A stretch of DNA of 64,000 nucleotides from Dactylis glomerata (Eukaryota > Streptophyta > Magnoliopsida > Poales > Poaceae). Under the pieces are notes generated by a model. It saw only the letters and a program-made list of their open reading frames with translations. It did not search any database and was not told the DNA's origin. This document shows, one piece after another, positions 47,679-58,849 of this stretch (position 1 is its first letter; each line of letters opens with the position of its first letter). The stretch covers positions 869,598 through 933,597 of the forward strand of contig QXEO01002089.1 of NCBI GenBank assembly GCA_007115705.1. The letters are read 5' to 3'. Made by a program: the position numbers and the translations under genes.

Positions 47679-49372
47679 TGATACGTCTCAAACGTATCTA
47701 TAATTTTTGATGCTCCATGCTTTGTTTTACACCATTTGCCTATTGTTTCGTTACACTTAGTGGCATTTTTATATATTTTCCGGAACTAACCTATTAACGA
47801 AGTGCCACAGTGCCAGTTTCCTGTTTTCTGCTGTTTTTGTGTTTCAGAAGTGATACACAGGAAATATTCTCGGAATTGGACGAAACAAGTTCCTGAAGTC
47901 ATATTTTACCCGGAAGCTTCCAGACATCCGAAGAAGTGTCGGAGGGGGGCCACCAGGACCCCACACAAGGGGGCGGCGCGGCCCAGCCCCTGGCCGCGCC
48001 ACCCCTGTGTGAGGGCACCTGGTCCCTCTCCTGACATCGCCCCTTCGCCTATATTTACCCCCCGACGAGAAAAACCTAAGGGCCCGATCAGTTTTCTAGA
48101 AATATCGCGATCCGCCGCCGCCGTCGACCCGAAGATCGGGAGGGTCTAGAAGCTCTTCCCGGCACCCTGTCGAAGAGGGGAATCGCCACCGGAGGTCTCC
48201 TTCATCGCCATGATTGCCTCCGGAGCGATGAGTGAGTAGTCTACCTTGGACTATGGGTCCATAGCAGTAGCTAGATGGTTGTCTTCTCCACCATGTGCTT
48301 CATGTTTAGATCTCATGAGCTGCCATACATGATTGAGATCACCGTTATGTAATTCTATGATGTTGGTTTATTGGGATCCGATGAATATTGGTGTTTATGA
48401 TTAAGTTGCTGTACTGAATTATATCTTTTGTTATCTCTATGTTGTTTATGATCTTGCATGCTCTCCGTTGTTAGTAGCTATCTTGGCCGAGTAGTTGCTA
48501 GTGACTCCAAGAGGGGGTATTTATGCTCGATAGTGGGTACATGCCTCTATTTCACCTGGGGGAGTGACAGAAACCTCTAAGTTGGTAGATGTGCTGTTGC
48601 TACTAGGGAGAAAACAACATTCATATGCTCAAGGGCATATGCTTTGTTTACATTACACACTTTGCTTAATGCAATTATCTGTTGTTCGCAACTTAATACT
48701 TCTAGGGTGTTCGGATGATATCCCCGGGGGTGGATTATTAGTCATAGATGCAGTTGGATGGCGGTCTATGTATTTTGTTGTAATGCCCAGAGTAAATCTC
48801 ATAGTGATCTTCTTGACATATCACGTTAGCTCTATTCTATCAATTGCCCAACTGTAATTTGTTTACCCAGCATGTTATTTTATCTATGGAGAGACACCAC
48901 TAGTGAACTGTTGACCCCGGTCCTATTTTAATCATATTGCAATCACCTGTTTACTTTTCCCGCACTGTTTACTTTACTCGCATACTATATTGTTTTCCAC
49001 TCGATACGCTCATAGCCTTTGTTTCAAGCAAACCGGTGAGATTGACAACCTCATCGCAAGTTGGGAACAAAGTATTTGTTTGTGTGTGTGCAGGTTCCAC
49101 GTTGCAGCTAGCAAGCAAAGCTTGGACGAGGCGCCACATATAAATTGTCCGCTGCTGTCGCAAGCTAGCAAGCATCACCTTCAGTCGTCATCGCCTCTCT
49201 TCTCCTGATCGATAAACCTTGGTATCTTAACTGAGGGAAAACTAGCCGCTACACTCATCATACCTTCCTCTTGGGGTTCCCAATGGGCTGGTCATCACCA
49301 CGCACAAGGACATCTGCTTCCACATCAACCATACGCCAACAGCTTATTTTCTGGCGCCATCAACCGGTAGCA
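47679..49372 (+). repeat. 3' LTR of element K
   Basis: 1694 bp, ending CAACCGGTAGCA before TSD GTTAC. Confidence 0.93.
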
Positions 49373-49410
49373 GTTACTAATGTCCATTTTAAATTTATGG
49401 GGTAGGTACG

Positions 49411-52400
49411 ATGGAAAATTTATTAGTGTTTTATGGTGATGTGGTACGCGACAGAATTTCTGGGCTAGATGTGTCTCAGTGCGAGTCTATAAATGTTGTA
49501 GTGAGAGACATGGAGAACCTAGATTTTGCAGAAGTGAGGAAATGCATCCGGGTGCAGTTTGGTCCTGAGATGCGGGGGGAGAAGATGACCGTTGAGGCCG
49601 TCATATGTGTGGGAGGGGATGATGGGATAGCTCCCCATTGGGGTCTGCGGGAGGTGAAAGGAAATAACTCATGGAGGACATACATGAGGTTTGCAACCAC
49701 GCCTGGCGCCGCTATGTTTCAAAGGCCGATGGTGTATGTGCAGTTTGTCTCTCCAAATGATGAGCCTGGATGCAGTAGCGGTGCTCCAGATGCACAGCTA
49801 GCCATCACCGGTGGCCCCAGCAGTGGCCGATCAGAGCCGATGGAACTTGAGCTTGTGCCCGACCCAGGCTATTGGTCTGCGGTCGTTGACATAAGTGAAC
49901 GTATGGAGGGATTACCGGAGGCCCTAGATGATGACGATGACGATCATTCTTCTGGGTCGTCATCGTCAGAGGAGGAAGGTGTTGGTCCATCTCAGAGGGC
50001 GGTTGCAGGACCGATGCCCGAAGACTTCTTGCAGACTATGACCATCCGCAACGAATATCACTCTGTTGCGGGCCTCGGTGAGGCTAGTCTGGAGGTTGGG
50101 CATAGTTTTCCTGACAAGGACTCTGCTGACCAGGCAATAAAAAGATATGCATTGTCCATATCTCGGCAGCACAGAGTTAAACAGTCTGATAAGACTGAGT
50201 TGAAAGTCGTCTGCCTTTTCAAGGCCGAGGGTTGCCAGGGTAGAGTGATCGCTCGTCAGAGGCGTGGTGTATGTCAGCCATGGGTGATCACAAAAATTGT
50301 ACCCCATAGCTGCGAGCAGGTTGGAACTCTTCTAGATCATTGCAATGTGACCGCGAAGTACGTGTCACATGTAATGTCAGTGGCAGTGGAAGAAGATATT
50401 AATATGGGTATTAAGAAGCTGCAAAAAGCAGCAGAAGACCAAATTGGCTACAAAGTTAGCTACGGCAAGGCTCGGCGTGCCAAGGAGGACATTTTCGAGA
50501 GGTTGTATGGCACATATGAGGATGCCTATAACTACACCCCTAGATTGCTTAATCAGATATGTGTAACTAACAAGGGGACTCAAGTGTTCTTGAAATATCG
50601 GCCGCACCCTCGGGAGGAGAACAAAAGAATCCTTGATCGTGTATTCTGGGCATTCCCCCAGACTATACAGGCATTCCATCATTGTCGCCCGGTGTTATCA
50701 GTTGATGGTACATTTTTTACTGGAAAGTACAAGGGTACACTCATGGTGGCAATTGCAGCAGACGCAAATAACCAGCTTCTTCCTATTGCATATAGTTTGG
50801 TGGAGGGTGAGAACAAGGACATCTGGTTGTGGTTTCTAAGCTATTTGAAGAATGGAGTCGTGAAGCAGCGTCCCGATGTATGCATCATCTCTGATCGCAA
50901 TGCGGGTCTGCTAAACACGCTGAACACAATCAAGCAGGTTACGGACCCTGAATGGGGGTGGCCTGATTTGGAGACACGGTGGTGCATGCGGCACCTAGCA
51001 GCAAATTTCTACACAAAGTTCAAGAACAAGGATTGGTTCAAGCTTTTCAAGAGGATGTGCATGCAGAACACCGAGTCGAAGATGAATGCAATTTGGACGG
51101 GAATCAATGGAGAAATCGAGCGTGCTGCCTTGCCATCTCGAGAAGGCCGGAGGGGTCGAACCCCACCTGTCAATCTGACACAGTGGATAATAGAGAATTG
51201 CCCCGACTTATACAAGTGGGCACTCGCTCATGACTCAGGGGCTCGGTACGGTAAATGTGATGGGTTCGTAGCATCGAAAACAAAAATTTTCCTACGCATG
51301 AACGCATAAACTGGCCAAGATACTCTACGAGATGGTAGCAACGGATACTCACCCTCGACGACCGTAAGCGGGGATTACGTTCCTGCACAAACGTTGACGA
51401 TGGAGAGTTGGTGAAGACGCACGTAGTCGACGTAGTTGTTCACTTGACGTAGTCGATGTCGTGGTTCACTTGACGATCACAAGATCGTGTACCCGGCGCC
51501 ACAAGTGGCAGCGCCCCCGTACTCGCACACACGTGCAGCTCGACGTCGACTCCTCCACGCCCTCGGTCCAGCGGGGCAGCGGAAGAAGGGATCCGCCGGA
51601 CACTCCTCCACACACTTCTCCAAGTGTGTGAACTACGAACTACAATTCCGGCAGAGCTTCGCTAAGCTAAGACGGAAAGTGGGCAGCAACTATGCAAGGG
51701 AGGGAGGATCAAGAAGTGTGTAACAAGGGAGAGAAGGGGGGTTTATATAGAGGAGGAGGGCAGCCAAGGGGTGGCCGGCCAAGGGTCTCCCCTCTCTTCA
51801 TTGCCCCTTCTTCATTCCCTTTTATGGTGATTACTCCCTCATCAACATGAGGTAACCCCCATTTTAATGCATGACATTCATGCCAATTAAAATTCACACT
51901 TATTGATTTAATAAAACATTTTTATTTCTTTAATATTTGTTAATTCATTCAATTAACAAACATTAACAAATACACCCTTGAGTTATTTCGATATCCTGAA
52001 ATAGTTTTGGTGCTTTTCTGAAACAACCCTTATGATGTCCTGTAATTCGATCGGAGTATCGTATCCACTCAAAAACGACGATGAGCCTTAAGTGTGTCAC
52101 CCTACGGTTCATGAATAACGTGGACATGATTGAGACTCCACTCCGATCAATAATCAACAGCGGGATCTGGAAATCCATGATGACTCCCACTTACTCAACG
52201 ATGAACTAGTGATCGTGTGAACCGGTAACGAACATAGTTAATTCCTTTTGTCTCACGATATTATTAATTGTCCGAGATCCGATCATTTGGTATCAACCAT
52301 ACCTAGTTCGATCTCGTTCCCGACAAGTCTCTTTACTCGTTCCGTGATAATGCATTCCTGTGACCTAGTCACATGCTTGCAAGCGATTCTAATGCAATAT

Positions 52401-53630
52401 CACCGAGAAGGGCCCAGAGAATATCTTTCCATCATCCGGATGGACAAATCCCACTCTTGATCCATGAGCCTCAACTAATACTTTCAGAGTACCCAAATCA
52501 ACCTTTATAATCACCCTATTATGGTGTGACGTTTGATATCATCAAAGTACCCTTCCGGTATCAGTGATTAACATGATCTCATGGTCTAAGGATTAGAACT
52601 ACTTCGCATGAGTTTGATATAGCAATGAACTTGATGACTTGATCGTATTGCTATTTGTACTATGGGTGTGAGTGTTCATCACATCATTCTTCTAATGATA
52701 TGACCCCGTTATTAACAACATCCAATGTTCATGATCAGGAAACCTTGATCATCAGTTAATCAATGAGCTAGTATAAAAGAGAGGCTTTACTAGGAACCCT
52801 TTTAGTTTATTAATCACACAAGTATTAATGTTTCCAATTAATACAATTCTAGCATGAAAAATAAACATCTATTATGAACACGGAATAATATAATAACAAC
52901 TTTATTATTGCCTCTCGGGCATATTCCTTTCATAATAACCAGCAATATGTCAGAGGTCTATAATGGCGTCCTCAAAGGGGTGCGAGCCCTCCCTCTTACA
53001 GCCCTCATTACTGAAACTTGGAACCGTACTCTATCATACTTTGCAGACAGAGTACAGGTTGCCAATGCACTAGTCGGCATGAACAAGCCATGGTGTGAAA
53101 AAATGCAGAGGTGTCTGGATGAGAAAGCAGAAAAATCCAGGAGTCATGGGTGTAGTCTTGTCGACGCCCTTAGGAATAAATGGTTGATCAATGTTCGAGC
53201 AAAGTATGTTCATGGCCACCACAGGGGAGCACGAAAGCATGCTATTACTCTTGGCCCCAACTCATGTGAGTGCACCAGCAACAAGCCCAAGCTGCTAGGC
53301 TATCCATGTAGTCATGTCCTCAGGGCGGCTGCCGAACAGAAGATCAGCGTGGAGCATTAGATATCTCCTTATTTCAGCACATTCAGTCTTCTTAACACCT
53401 GGAATGGTGAATTCTGGGCCTGTGGCATAGATGAACACTACAGGGATGTGTGCAAGCAAAGTAATATCATATATGTTCCAAATGCGGCGATGCTTAGAAC
53501 TGATAAGGGACGCCGACCATCTCGACGTCATAGGAACGACATAGACCATAGCCAATCTGGAGAACCACGTCGATGTCGCATTTGTAGGTGCGCTGGACAC
53601 CCACGCAGGGAATGCCCCTACCGCAGCTAG
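49411..53630 (+). pseudogene. MuDR-type MULE transposase gene, split by a solo LTR
   Basis: ATG 49411 gives about 615 codons to 51255; the frame resumes at about 52933 after the LTR. In order: a poorly conserved N-terminus (1-110), an acidic/Ser linker (about 165-190), a MuDR DNA-binding domain (about 225-305), and the MULE DDE domain with D432 (SVDGTFF), D495 (ISDRNAGL) and the WCxxH motif at 524-528. Beyond the LTR come NMSEVYNGVLKG, a SWIM finger (CEC...CSH), a TAG stop at 53358-53360 in the middle of VEH-stop-ISPYFS, and a C-terminal CCHC knuckle (CRICRCAGHPRREC) ending at TAG 53628. Damage: the LTR insertion plus one nonsense codon. Otherwise the protein is well preserved. Confidence 0.88.
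51256..52932 (-). mobile_element. Solo LTR of an Angela/BARE-like copia element
   Basis: About 1.68 kb, read on the minus strand TGAAAGGAATATGCCCGAGAGG... to ...CGAACCCATCA(CA). The start matches the GGAATATGCCCTAGAGGCAATAATAAA-type ends of Angela/WIS/BARE LTRs (known family feature, shortened here). The TATA box CTATATAAAC is at 51738-51747. It splits the transposase frame between Y-G-K and I-T-S-N-M. I cannot find a matching TSD: GTAAA or AAATG on the left, TAATA on the right. Confidence 0.75.
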
Positions 53631-53876
53631 TCATTTCGAATGTTATATTTTCCTAGCTTCGATGTAATGTAATAAATTACTATTAATTTTCGTGAACTTA
53701 TTATGTAATGAATTTCGTTTGTAATGAATTATGTATTTGTGTTATGTAATGAGTTTAATTTGTAATTTGTAATTTGTCATTTTGTATTATCTAATGATTT
53801 TAGTTTGTATATAATTTTTAGTAAGTTTTCGCAATATTATTTGTACTAACTAAATTTAATCTGACTACAGGATAAT
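53631..53876 (+). other. AT-rich spacer between transposase and PMD genes
   Basis: Holds AATAAA near 53670 (possible poly-A signal of the transposase gene), repeated TTGTAAT/TAATTTGT units, and a splice-acceptor-like CTGACTACAG at 53861-53870 just before the PMD start. Both genes are close and co-oriented. Confidence 0.4.
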
Positions 53877-56600
53877 ATGGCGCAACTACCATCCCTATTA
53901 CATCAATCAATTGATGATGGGCACCGCTGCCACATTTGGTTGGATCCTAGTACACATGTGCACCTGCCTCCAACATTTAGGCTCTGAACCATTAAAAGCC
54001 GATGGTATACAAATACTTTTTATGACACATACCTTCAGGCTTACGGACTTCTTCCATACTCGAGGTTAACAGATGCCGAGGCTAAATTCATGTTAGACTC
54101 GTCTCTGCAATCAGCACTAGTAGATCGCTGGAGACCTGAGACACACACTTTTCACTTACGTTGTGGGGAGCTTACGCCCACACTAAAGGATGTGTCACTG
54201 ATCACAGGTCTACCAATCTGCGGTAAGCCTTTGGTCCCTCCTGCATATTCTAGTGATTGGCCTGACGATCTTCGAGTGCGTCTAGACACGGAAGTGCCTA
54301 ATTCAGGTGCTCGGGGTGGTAGAAGACTAAGGGGTGTCCCAATGAGTTGGTTAACACAACTTTATCATAAAATACCAGATGATGCAACAGAGGAGACGTT
54401 GAGGAGGCATCTGTTCGCGTATTTGCTGTTTCTTTTTGGTATGATGTTCCCGTCGACGCACGGGGATGTATGTCTCCCTAGTCTAATTAAGATTGCCGAG
54501 GAGATAGTAGATGCTCCATTACCTACAAGCCCCCCATACAGCTTTGGTTCTGCTTTGCTAGCTCATACTTATAGGGGTTTATGTAATGCAACCAGGAAGA
54601 AATGTGCTGGTGGTCATACACTTGTTGTTCCCTATGAGTTTTTGCAGCTATGGTCATGGGAGTACATACCTGTTGGTCGTCCAGTTATGAAGAATAAAAT
54701 CCACCCTTATAATAGTGCCACACAATATAAATATGGGCCTCTTACTATGGCTAGCCGGTGGGTTCATGTCCATAAATCATGGGCCACAAATATTGTACGC
54801 GGATGCTACCCTGAATATCACAACCAGTTTGAGCATCTGGAGTGGTACAATGTCATATGGGATCCATGGACGCGTAACAATTTTGAGTCCATCTGGGGTG
54901 ATCAGCAGCCAACAATTGACTGTGTCAGAGACCATGCGTACTGGATGACTCGCTGCAACCTACTATTTATTTGGATGGTTGAGCCATATAACCTCGAGCG
55001 TGTAATGCGCCAATTTGATCTCCATCAGGATGTGCCCCCACCAGTACCCAGATAGCTCGAACATGCCATACATAAGTAAGATTTCCACTCAATGGTATCG
55101 TATACTTAATATTATGTGAACTCTATATAATTCAATTTTTTGTCATCTAGGCAAGACAATAAAGGAAAGAATTGTTATTACTGGCAGACACATAATAGGC
55201 GTTGGATTGAAACGTGGAATGAGAATGCGTTGATTGATTGTGTACAGGATGAAAGGTAATATGTTTTTGTATATTTTATTTGAGAGTCTAAATATTACCC
55301 TTTTACTATATCTAATATATTTCTCAATTTTCACACCATACAATATAAATACAACTGCGATATACAATCAGTGGTACATCCGTAACACATGTACCTTATT
55401 ATCGGGTCCTCCGCCTATAGAGCTTACACACGATGAGCAAGTGCGTGGACCAGAAATCTTATCATCGGCGTACCATCGTGACAGCACGGTACTGATTGTG
55501 TTCTAATTAATCATGTCCTAATTAATCATGTCCTAATTGTGATACATGCAGCTAGAAGATTTACGGCAAATCGCTTTTGATGCGCAAAGAGCTATGCAAC
55601 AGCAGAACTTAAATACACAGGAAGGGAAGAACATATTCAGACGTATTTTCGCTACTGCCGCAAGCGGACTTCGGCGTTTAGGTTGCACCCGTCTTGATGA
55701 TATTATTGCGCATCATCACGAAATGCCTGAAGCGCCTTCGTCTAGACCGAGTCTTGCGCGACCCAGTGAGCCGCGACTGAGTACCACACCAATGACACAT
55801 CCCCGACAAAACTCATCACTACTACAACGTTCACATTCATGCCTTGGATCTCAAAGACGTGCTGCTAGATAGGTACTATGGAACAACGTCTTTTTTCCCA
55901 TCCCCGATAAGACTTTTGTCTACAAAAACACTAAATTCCATAGACAGTAACAATTTCTTTTTTCAATGATTTTGCTAGGAGGAGCCAATTACTATGCCAA
56001 CTGTTACCCCATATGGAGGAATGGACTCGTACACATGCGATGTGGGAGCACGGCGTGTGCACGAAAATATTGGGACTGTGTGGGATTCAGTGGATTGTGA
56101 TGTTGGCCAAAATATGCCGCAAGCACATGCGACGTGGGATCAAGGCGAGAGTTCACAACGGTTCAATACCACACAAGTATGTGCATATATCTTAACTAAT
56201 TACACCTTCTCAACCTCATTAACGTGACATGGGTTCTAATATTGTCTATAACCCTTAGGAAACTACTGATCCGACGTGGGACGATATGGGAGCTGGTATT
56301 GGATACACCATGGCTCCACCATAGGGATTTCAGCATATGCTGCGACATGATAACACCAATTTTTTTTCATCTATCCCAGACTTCTTTTCGTACGATCCAG
56401 CTAGCACATCTGGGAGCTTAATCCCTCCACCCTCAGGATCTCAGCACGTGTTTCATACTCCTCCGCCACCACCTGACACACAGCCAGAAGAGGATGAGCG
56501 GCAGTACGGCCGAGGCCACCATGAACCTCATCCCCCCCGTGAACGTCTATCGCCTTCAGGACGTCGGCACAGGCAGCCCAGACCTCGCCGACAAGGCTAA
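53877..56600 (+). pseudogene. Plant mobile domain (PMD, MAIN/MAIL-like) gene in the MULE
   Basis: Exons inferred from splice sites and frame: 53877-55075, 55151-55255, 55372-55488, 55552-55872, 55979-56176, 56259-56600. The PMD core is in exon 1: ALVDRWRPETHTFHLRCGE, TLKDVSLITGLPICG, then WLTQLYHKI, FGMMFPS, and WMVEPYNLERVMRQF. Exon 2 has WQTHNRRWIETW, exon 3 WYIRNT; the C-terminus is Pro/Arg-rich and probably disordered. In-frame stops: TGA 53985-53987 (codon 37), TAG 55053-55055, TAG 55870-55872 at the exon edge, TAG 56322-56324. The exon 2/3 phase does not fit, so an indel or missed exon is likely. Host PMD proteins (MAIN, MAIL1) act in silencing transposons with the phosphatase PP7L; PMDs also occur in transposons. 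Confidence 0.75.
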
Positions 56601-56820
56601 CACAATTTGTGTACGCCTATCTATATCTATGTTACTATTTTTAGCTATGTAATAGATATATTTCTATGTTCGTTTCTATGGGACAAATAAATTAGCTTTC
56701 AATCACTTATTACGATAATATGGCCTGCCATACATTTGCTTGCAATAAAAATACAACATAAACTACAAGTAAGATACACATGTCACTAGGCTTCCAATTA
56801 AGAAACATTACAATGTTTCA
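56601..56820. other. Spacer between convergent PMD and 243-aa genes
   Basis: 220 bp, AT-rich, with AATAAA near 56685 on the plus strand. Probably the shared 3' ends; nothing else seen. Confidence 0.4.
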
Positions 56821-57648
56821 CTAATCGAATAAACGCTTGCCCGATGATGCTGCGTTAGATTTGGCTTTCATTGCTTTAAATCTAGCAGCCGACCGAGGCG
56901 TGAAGTCATCACAACTATCCTCATCGGAGGCTACCGTAGTCTTGGCCTTGCAACCTGATGTACTCTTGGCCTTCGACGTTGACGTCCTCTTGGCCTTCGA
57001 TGACGCAGCACTCTTACCCTTAGATTTCGCAGGCGCAGGCATGAAGTCATTGTCATTATACTCATCATATGATGCCTCTGCTAGAGCATCAGCATATGTA
57101 TTCGGGCGGTATAACCCACCCCGCACTGGACCAAATATCTTATTCAGCCAGGCAAAGTGCTTGATTCTTCTATTGACAAACTCTGCGTCATCAGGATAGT
57201 GCTGCATATGACCAATAGAAAACCGGATAATGTCACTACTACTACTACTACAAATAAATCTTAAGGAATATCAAGTGCGCAAAATATTATATGTTACCTG
57301 CATGTGCAATGCGTATGTTTTTGGCAGCATCGTGATTTCAGTTGAATCAGTATTGATCCAACTTTGAAAACCAAGACCTGCCTCAATATTTTTTAGCTCA
57401 ACCACTCTATTCCACCTTGCTTGCTGCCTTAATAGTTCTTGGCGTACCTCTTGTATGCTCCTCTGTGGGAGCTGCATCCTCGGTAACCATACACCTATCT
57501 TAGCTACGTGGCTTTCTTCAATGATTACCTCCTGGAAAGATATACCTCTAATCTCACAAAATGTTCCGGTACGACTCAGGATACAATGGGTCATCTCTGG
57601 GTGGAAATCACGGTTAGCGGGATCAAAGAAAGGAAGAACATCTGACAT
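56821..57648 (-). CDS. Intact two-exon gene for an unknown 243-aa basic-tailed protein
   Basis: Exon 1 57648-57298 (117 codons) and exon 2 57201-56821, with a 96-bp phase-0 intron (CAG/GTAAC donor; TATGCAG acceptor). The frame is intact throughout. The N-terminal 150 residues form a compact, motif-rich region: FFDPANRDFHPEMTHCIL, GVWLPRMQLPQRS, LLRQQARWNRVVE, GFQSWINTD, and RRIKHFAWLNKIFGPVRGG. The C-terminus (about 185-230) is a Lys/Ser/Ala-rich tail (KAKRTSTSKAKSTSGCKAK), nuclear-localisation-like, ending GKRLFD. I recognise no family. It is the only unbroken gene of the MULE, and its promoter carries the E2F-like array and a TATA box. Confidence 0.72.
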
Positions 57649-57694
57649 GGTTGGAGGCTATACTGATGTAACAAACCCATGGGTGAGAAGGGGG

Positions 57695-57703
57695 GTTTTA
57701 TAG
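57695..57703 (-). promoter_or_regulatory. TATA box of the 243-aa gene
   Basis: Minus strand CTATAAAAC, 47-55 bp upstream of the ATG and about 20 bp downstream of the E2F-like array. Confidence 0.7.
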
Positions 57704-57723
57704 CTTAGCGAAACCTATAAATG

Positions 57724-57861
57724 GCGGGAACATATGGCGGGAAAAATTGCGGGAAAAAAGAGCGGGAAAAATTAGCGGGAAAAAATTGGCGGGAAAAAAG
57801 AGCGGGAAAAAATGGTGGGAAACAAGAGCGGGAAACAATGGCAGGAAAAATGCGCGGGAAA
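57724..57861 (-). promoter_or_regulatory. Array of 11 E2F-like sites, 13-bp period
   Basis: GCGGGAA-type units start at 57724, 57737, 57749, 57762, 57775, 57789, 57802, 57815, 57828, 57841 and 57854, i.e. every 12-14 bp. Eight are exact GCGGGAAA (reverse complement TTTCCCGC, fitting the E2F consensus WTTSSCSS); three differ by one base (GCGGGAAC, GTGGGAAA, GCAGGAAA). The bases between units vary more than the core. The location directly upstream of the TATA box of the 243-aa gene suggests S-phase-linked control by E2F/DP. Confidence 0.75.
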
Positions 57862-58026
57862 CTTTGTATAAGCTTTAATTAAAATACATCGGCCTTGCAG
57901 GCAATAAAACTTAACATGATAGTTGATGAATAAAAACAATATTTTAAAGTAAGATACATCTGGATGCAGAAATAAAAATACAACAGAAATTAAGATACAA
58001 ACTGGTACAATAAACACCAATGCATT
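57862..58026 (-). other. Spacer between the E2F-like array and the zinc-finger gene
   Basis: 165 bp, AT-rich, with no ORF. It contains AATAAA-like motifs on the minus strand that could serve as poly-A signal for the zinc-finger gene. Confidence 0.35.
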
Positions 58027-58622
58027 TTAGTCCTGAGTCCACCGTGGCCATTTTCCGGTGGTATCACCATGCTTTTCTGCTGCTTCTGCCTGAGCATCCC
58101 TTTCCTTCTTTCTCTCCCTCTCCGACTCACGAATCTGCTTACGTCGCTCTTCCTCCGCCTCCCTACGACGTTTACCTTCTGCGATTCTCTGGCGCTTTTC
58201 CTCATTGTAGGCTTCTTGCGCCGCTTTCCTCTGCGCAGCCTCCTCCTCTTCTTGCTCCTCCCTTTGGAAGCGTCCCCAAGCCCTACGCTGCCTTTCTTCA
58301 ATCTCACGCAACGCCCAAGCCGGCTGCTCCGTGTCGATCCAATGATACCATTGGCAGAGCGGTGGCGGCGACTGCAACAAAAATAATCTTACTAATACAT
58401 CAAATATAACACGAGCAAATATGTCATCTCATGAAACTTCAATCTTACCGAAGCGCGGTAAAATAGCAGTGAAGACTCCGGAGGATCATGCGCATGATTG
58501 GCACACATGAAAAATTTCATGCCCATCCTATCCGAAAAATTAGTCGACTCCCTAACCTTCGCGATGTCGCCGCACTAGCATTGTGCGGCTTCCATTTCCT
58601 CCGGTAAACTTGCGTACTTCAT
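58027..58622 (-). pseudogene. GRF-like zinc-finger/coiled-coil gene of the MULE
   Basis: Exon 1 58622-58449 (58 codons), intron with GTAAG donor and TTGTTGCAG acceptor, exon 2 58371-58027 (114 codons and stop). Predicted 172 aa: a possible zinc ribbon with C15-x-C17-G, then MKFFMC, and PPLCQWYHWIDTE, similar in layout to GRF-type fingers (CxCG...FxxC...C-x-W). A 90-residue Glu/Arg/Lys-rich coiled coil follows. An in-frame TAG (58575-58577) replaces the residue between the first two cysteines, so the gene is dead unless read through. Domain call is from pattern only. Confidence 0.55.
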
Positions 58623-58736
58623 TTTCTTTGGCCTTAGGCCTTGGTCGGAGCAAGGCAAACTCATAGCTACTAAATTGAATGACGCAGCAAAGATAGTAGT
58701 GCAGATGGCTGGTCGAATGAATGACGAAAACCTTGC

Positions 58737-58744
58737 TTATATAG
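58737..58744 (-). promoter_or_regulatory. TATA box of the zinc-finger gene
   Basis: Minus strand CTATATAA, about 115 bp upstream of the ATG at 58622 and outside the terminal repeat. Confidence 0.55.
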
Positions 58745-58849
58745 ACCGCGATTAGTACCGTCGGTGGTCTAATTACTGCTACGACATAGTGACGAATCTT
58801 TTCTTCCCGCTCAAAAGTGCACAGCAAATTAATTAAAGCGCGAATTTAT

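Larger units (their letters stand above)
42624..49372 (+). mobile_element. Element K: complete non-autonomous Athila-like element
   Basis: 6749 bp with a perfect TSD GTTAC (42619-42623, 49373-49377). LTRs 1696 and 1694 bp; I count roughly 30 differences by eye (under 2%). Primer site 44330-44347, one ORF 44507-45103, version-2 3' region, polypurine tract 47660-47678. It inserted into the MULE about 34 bp upstream of the transposase ATG, so it postdates the MULE. Confidence 0.94.

Noticed and set aside
55234..55506. 90-codon ORF in the PMD gene taken alone
   Set aside because: Its second half is exon 3 of the PMD model; the first half is intron sequence.
57724..57861. The GCGGGAAA array as a CRISPR array or ordinary microsatellite
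   Set aside because: Units are too short and spacers only about 5 bp, so not CRISPR; the spacing wobble and conserved core next to a TATA box fit a binding-site array better, though a minisatellite origin is possible.
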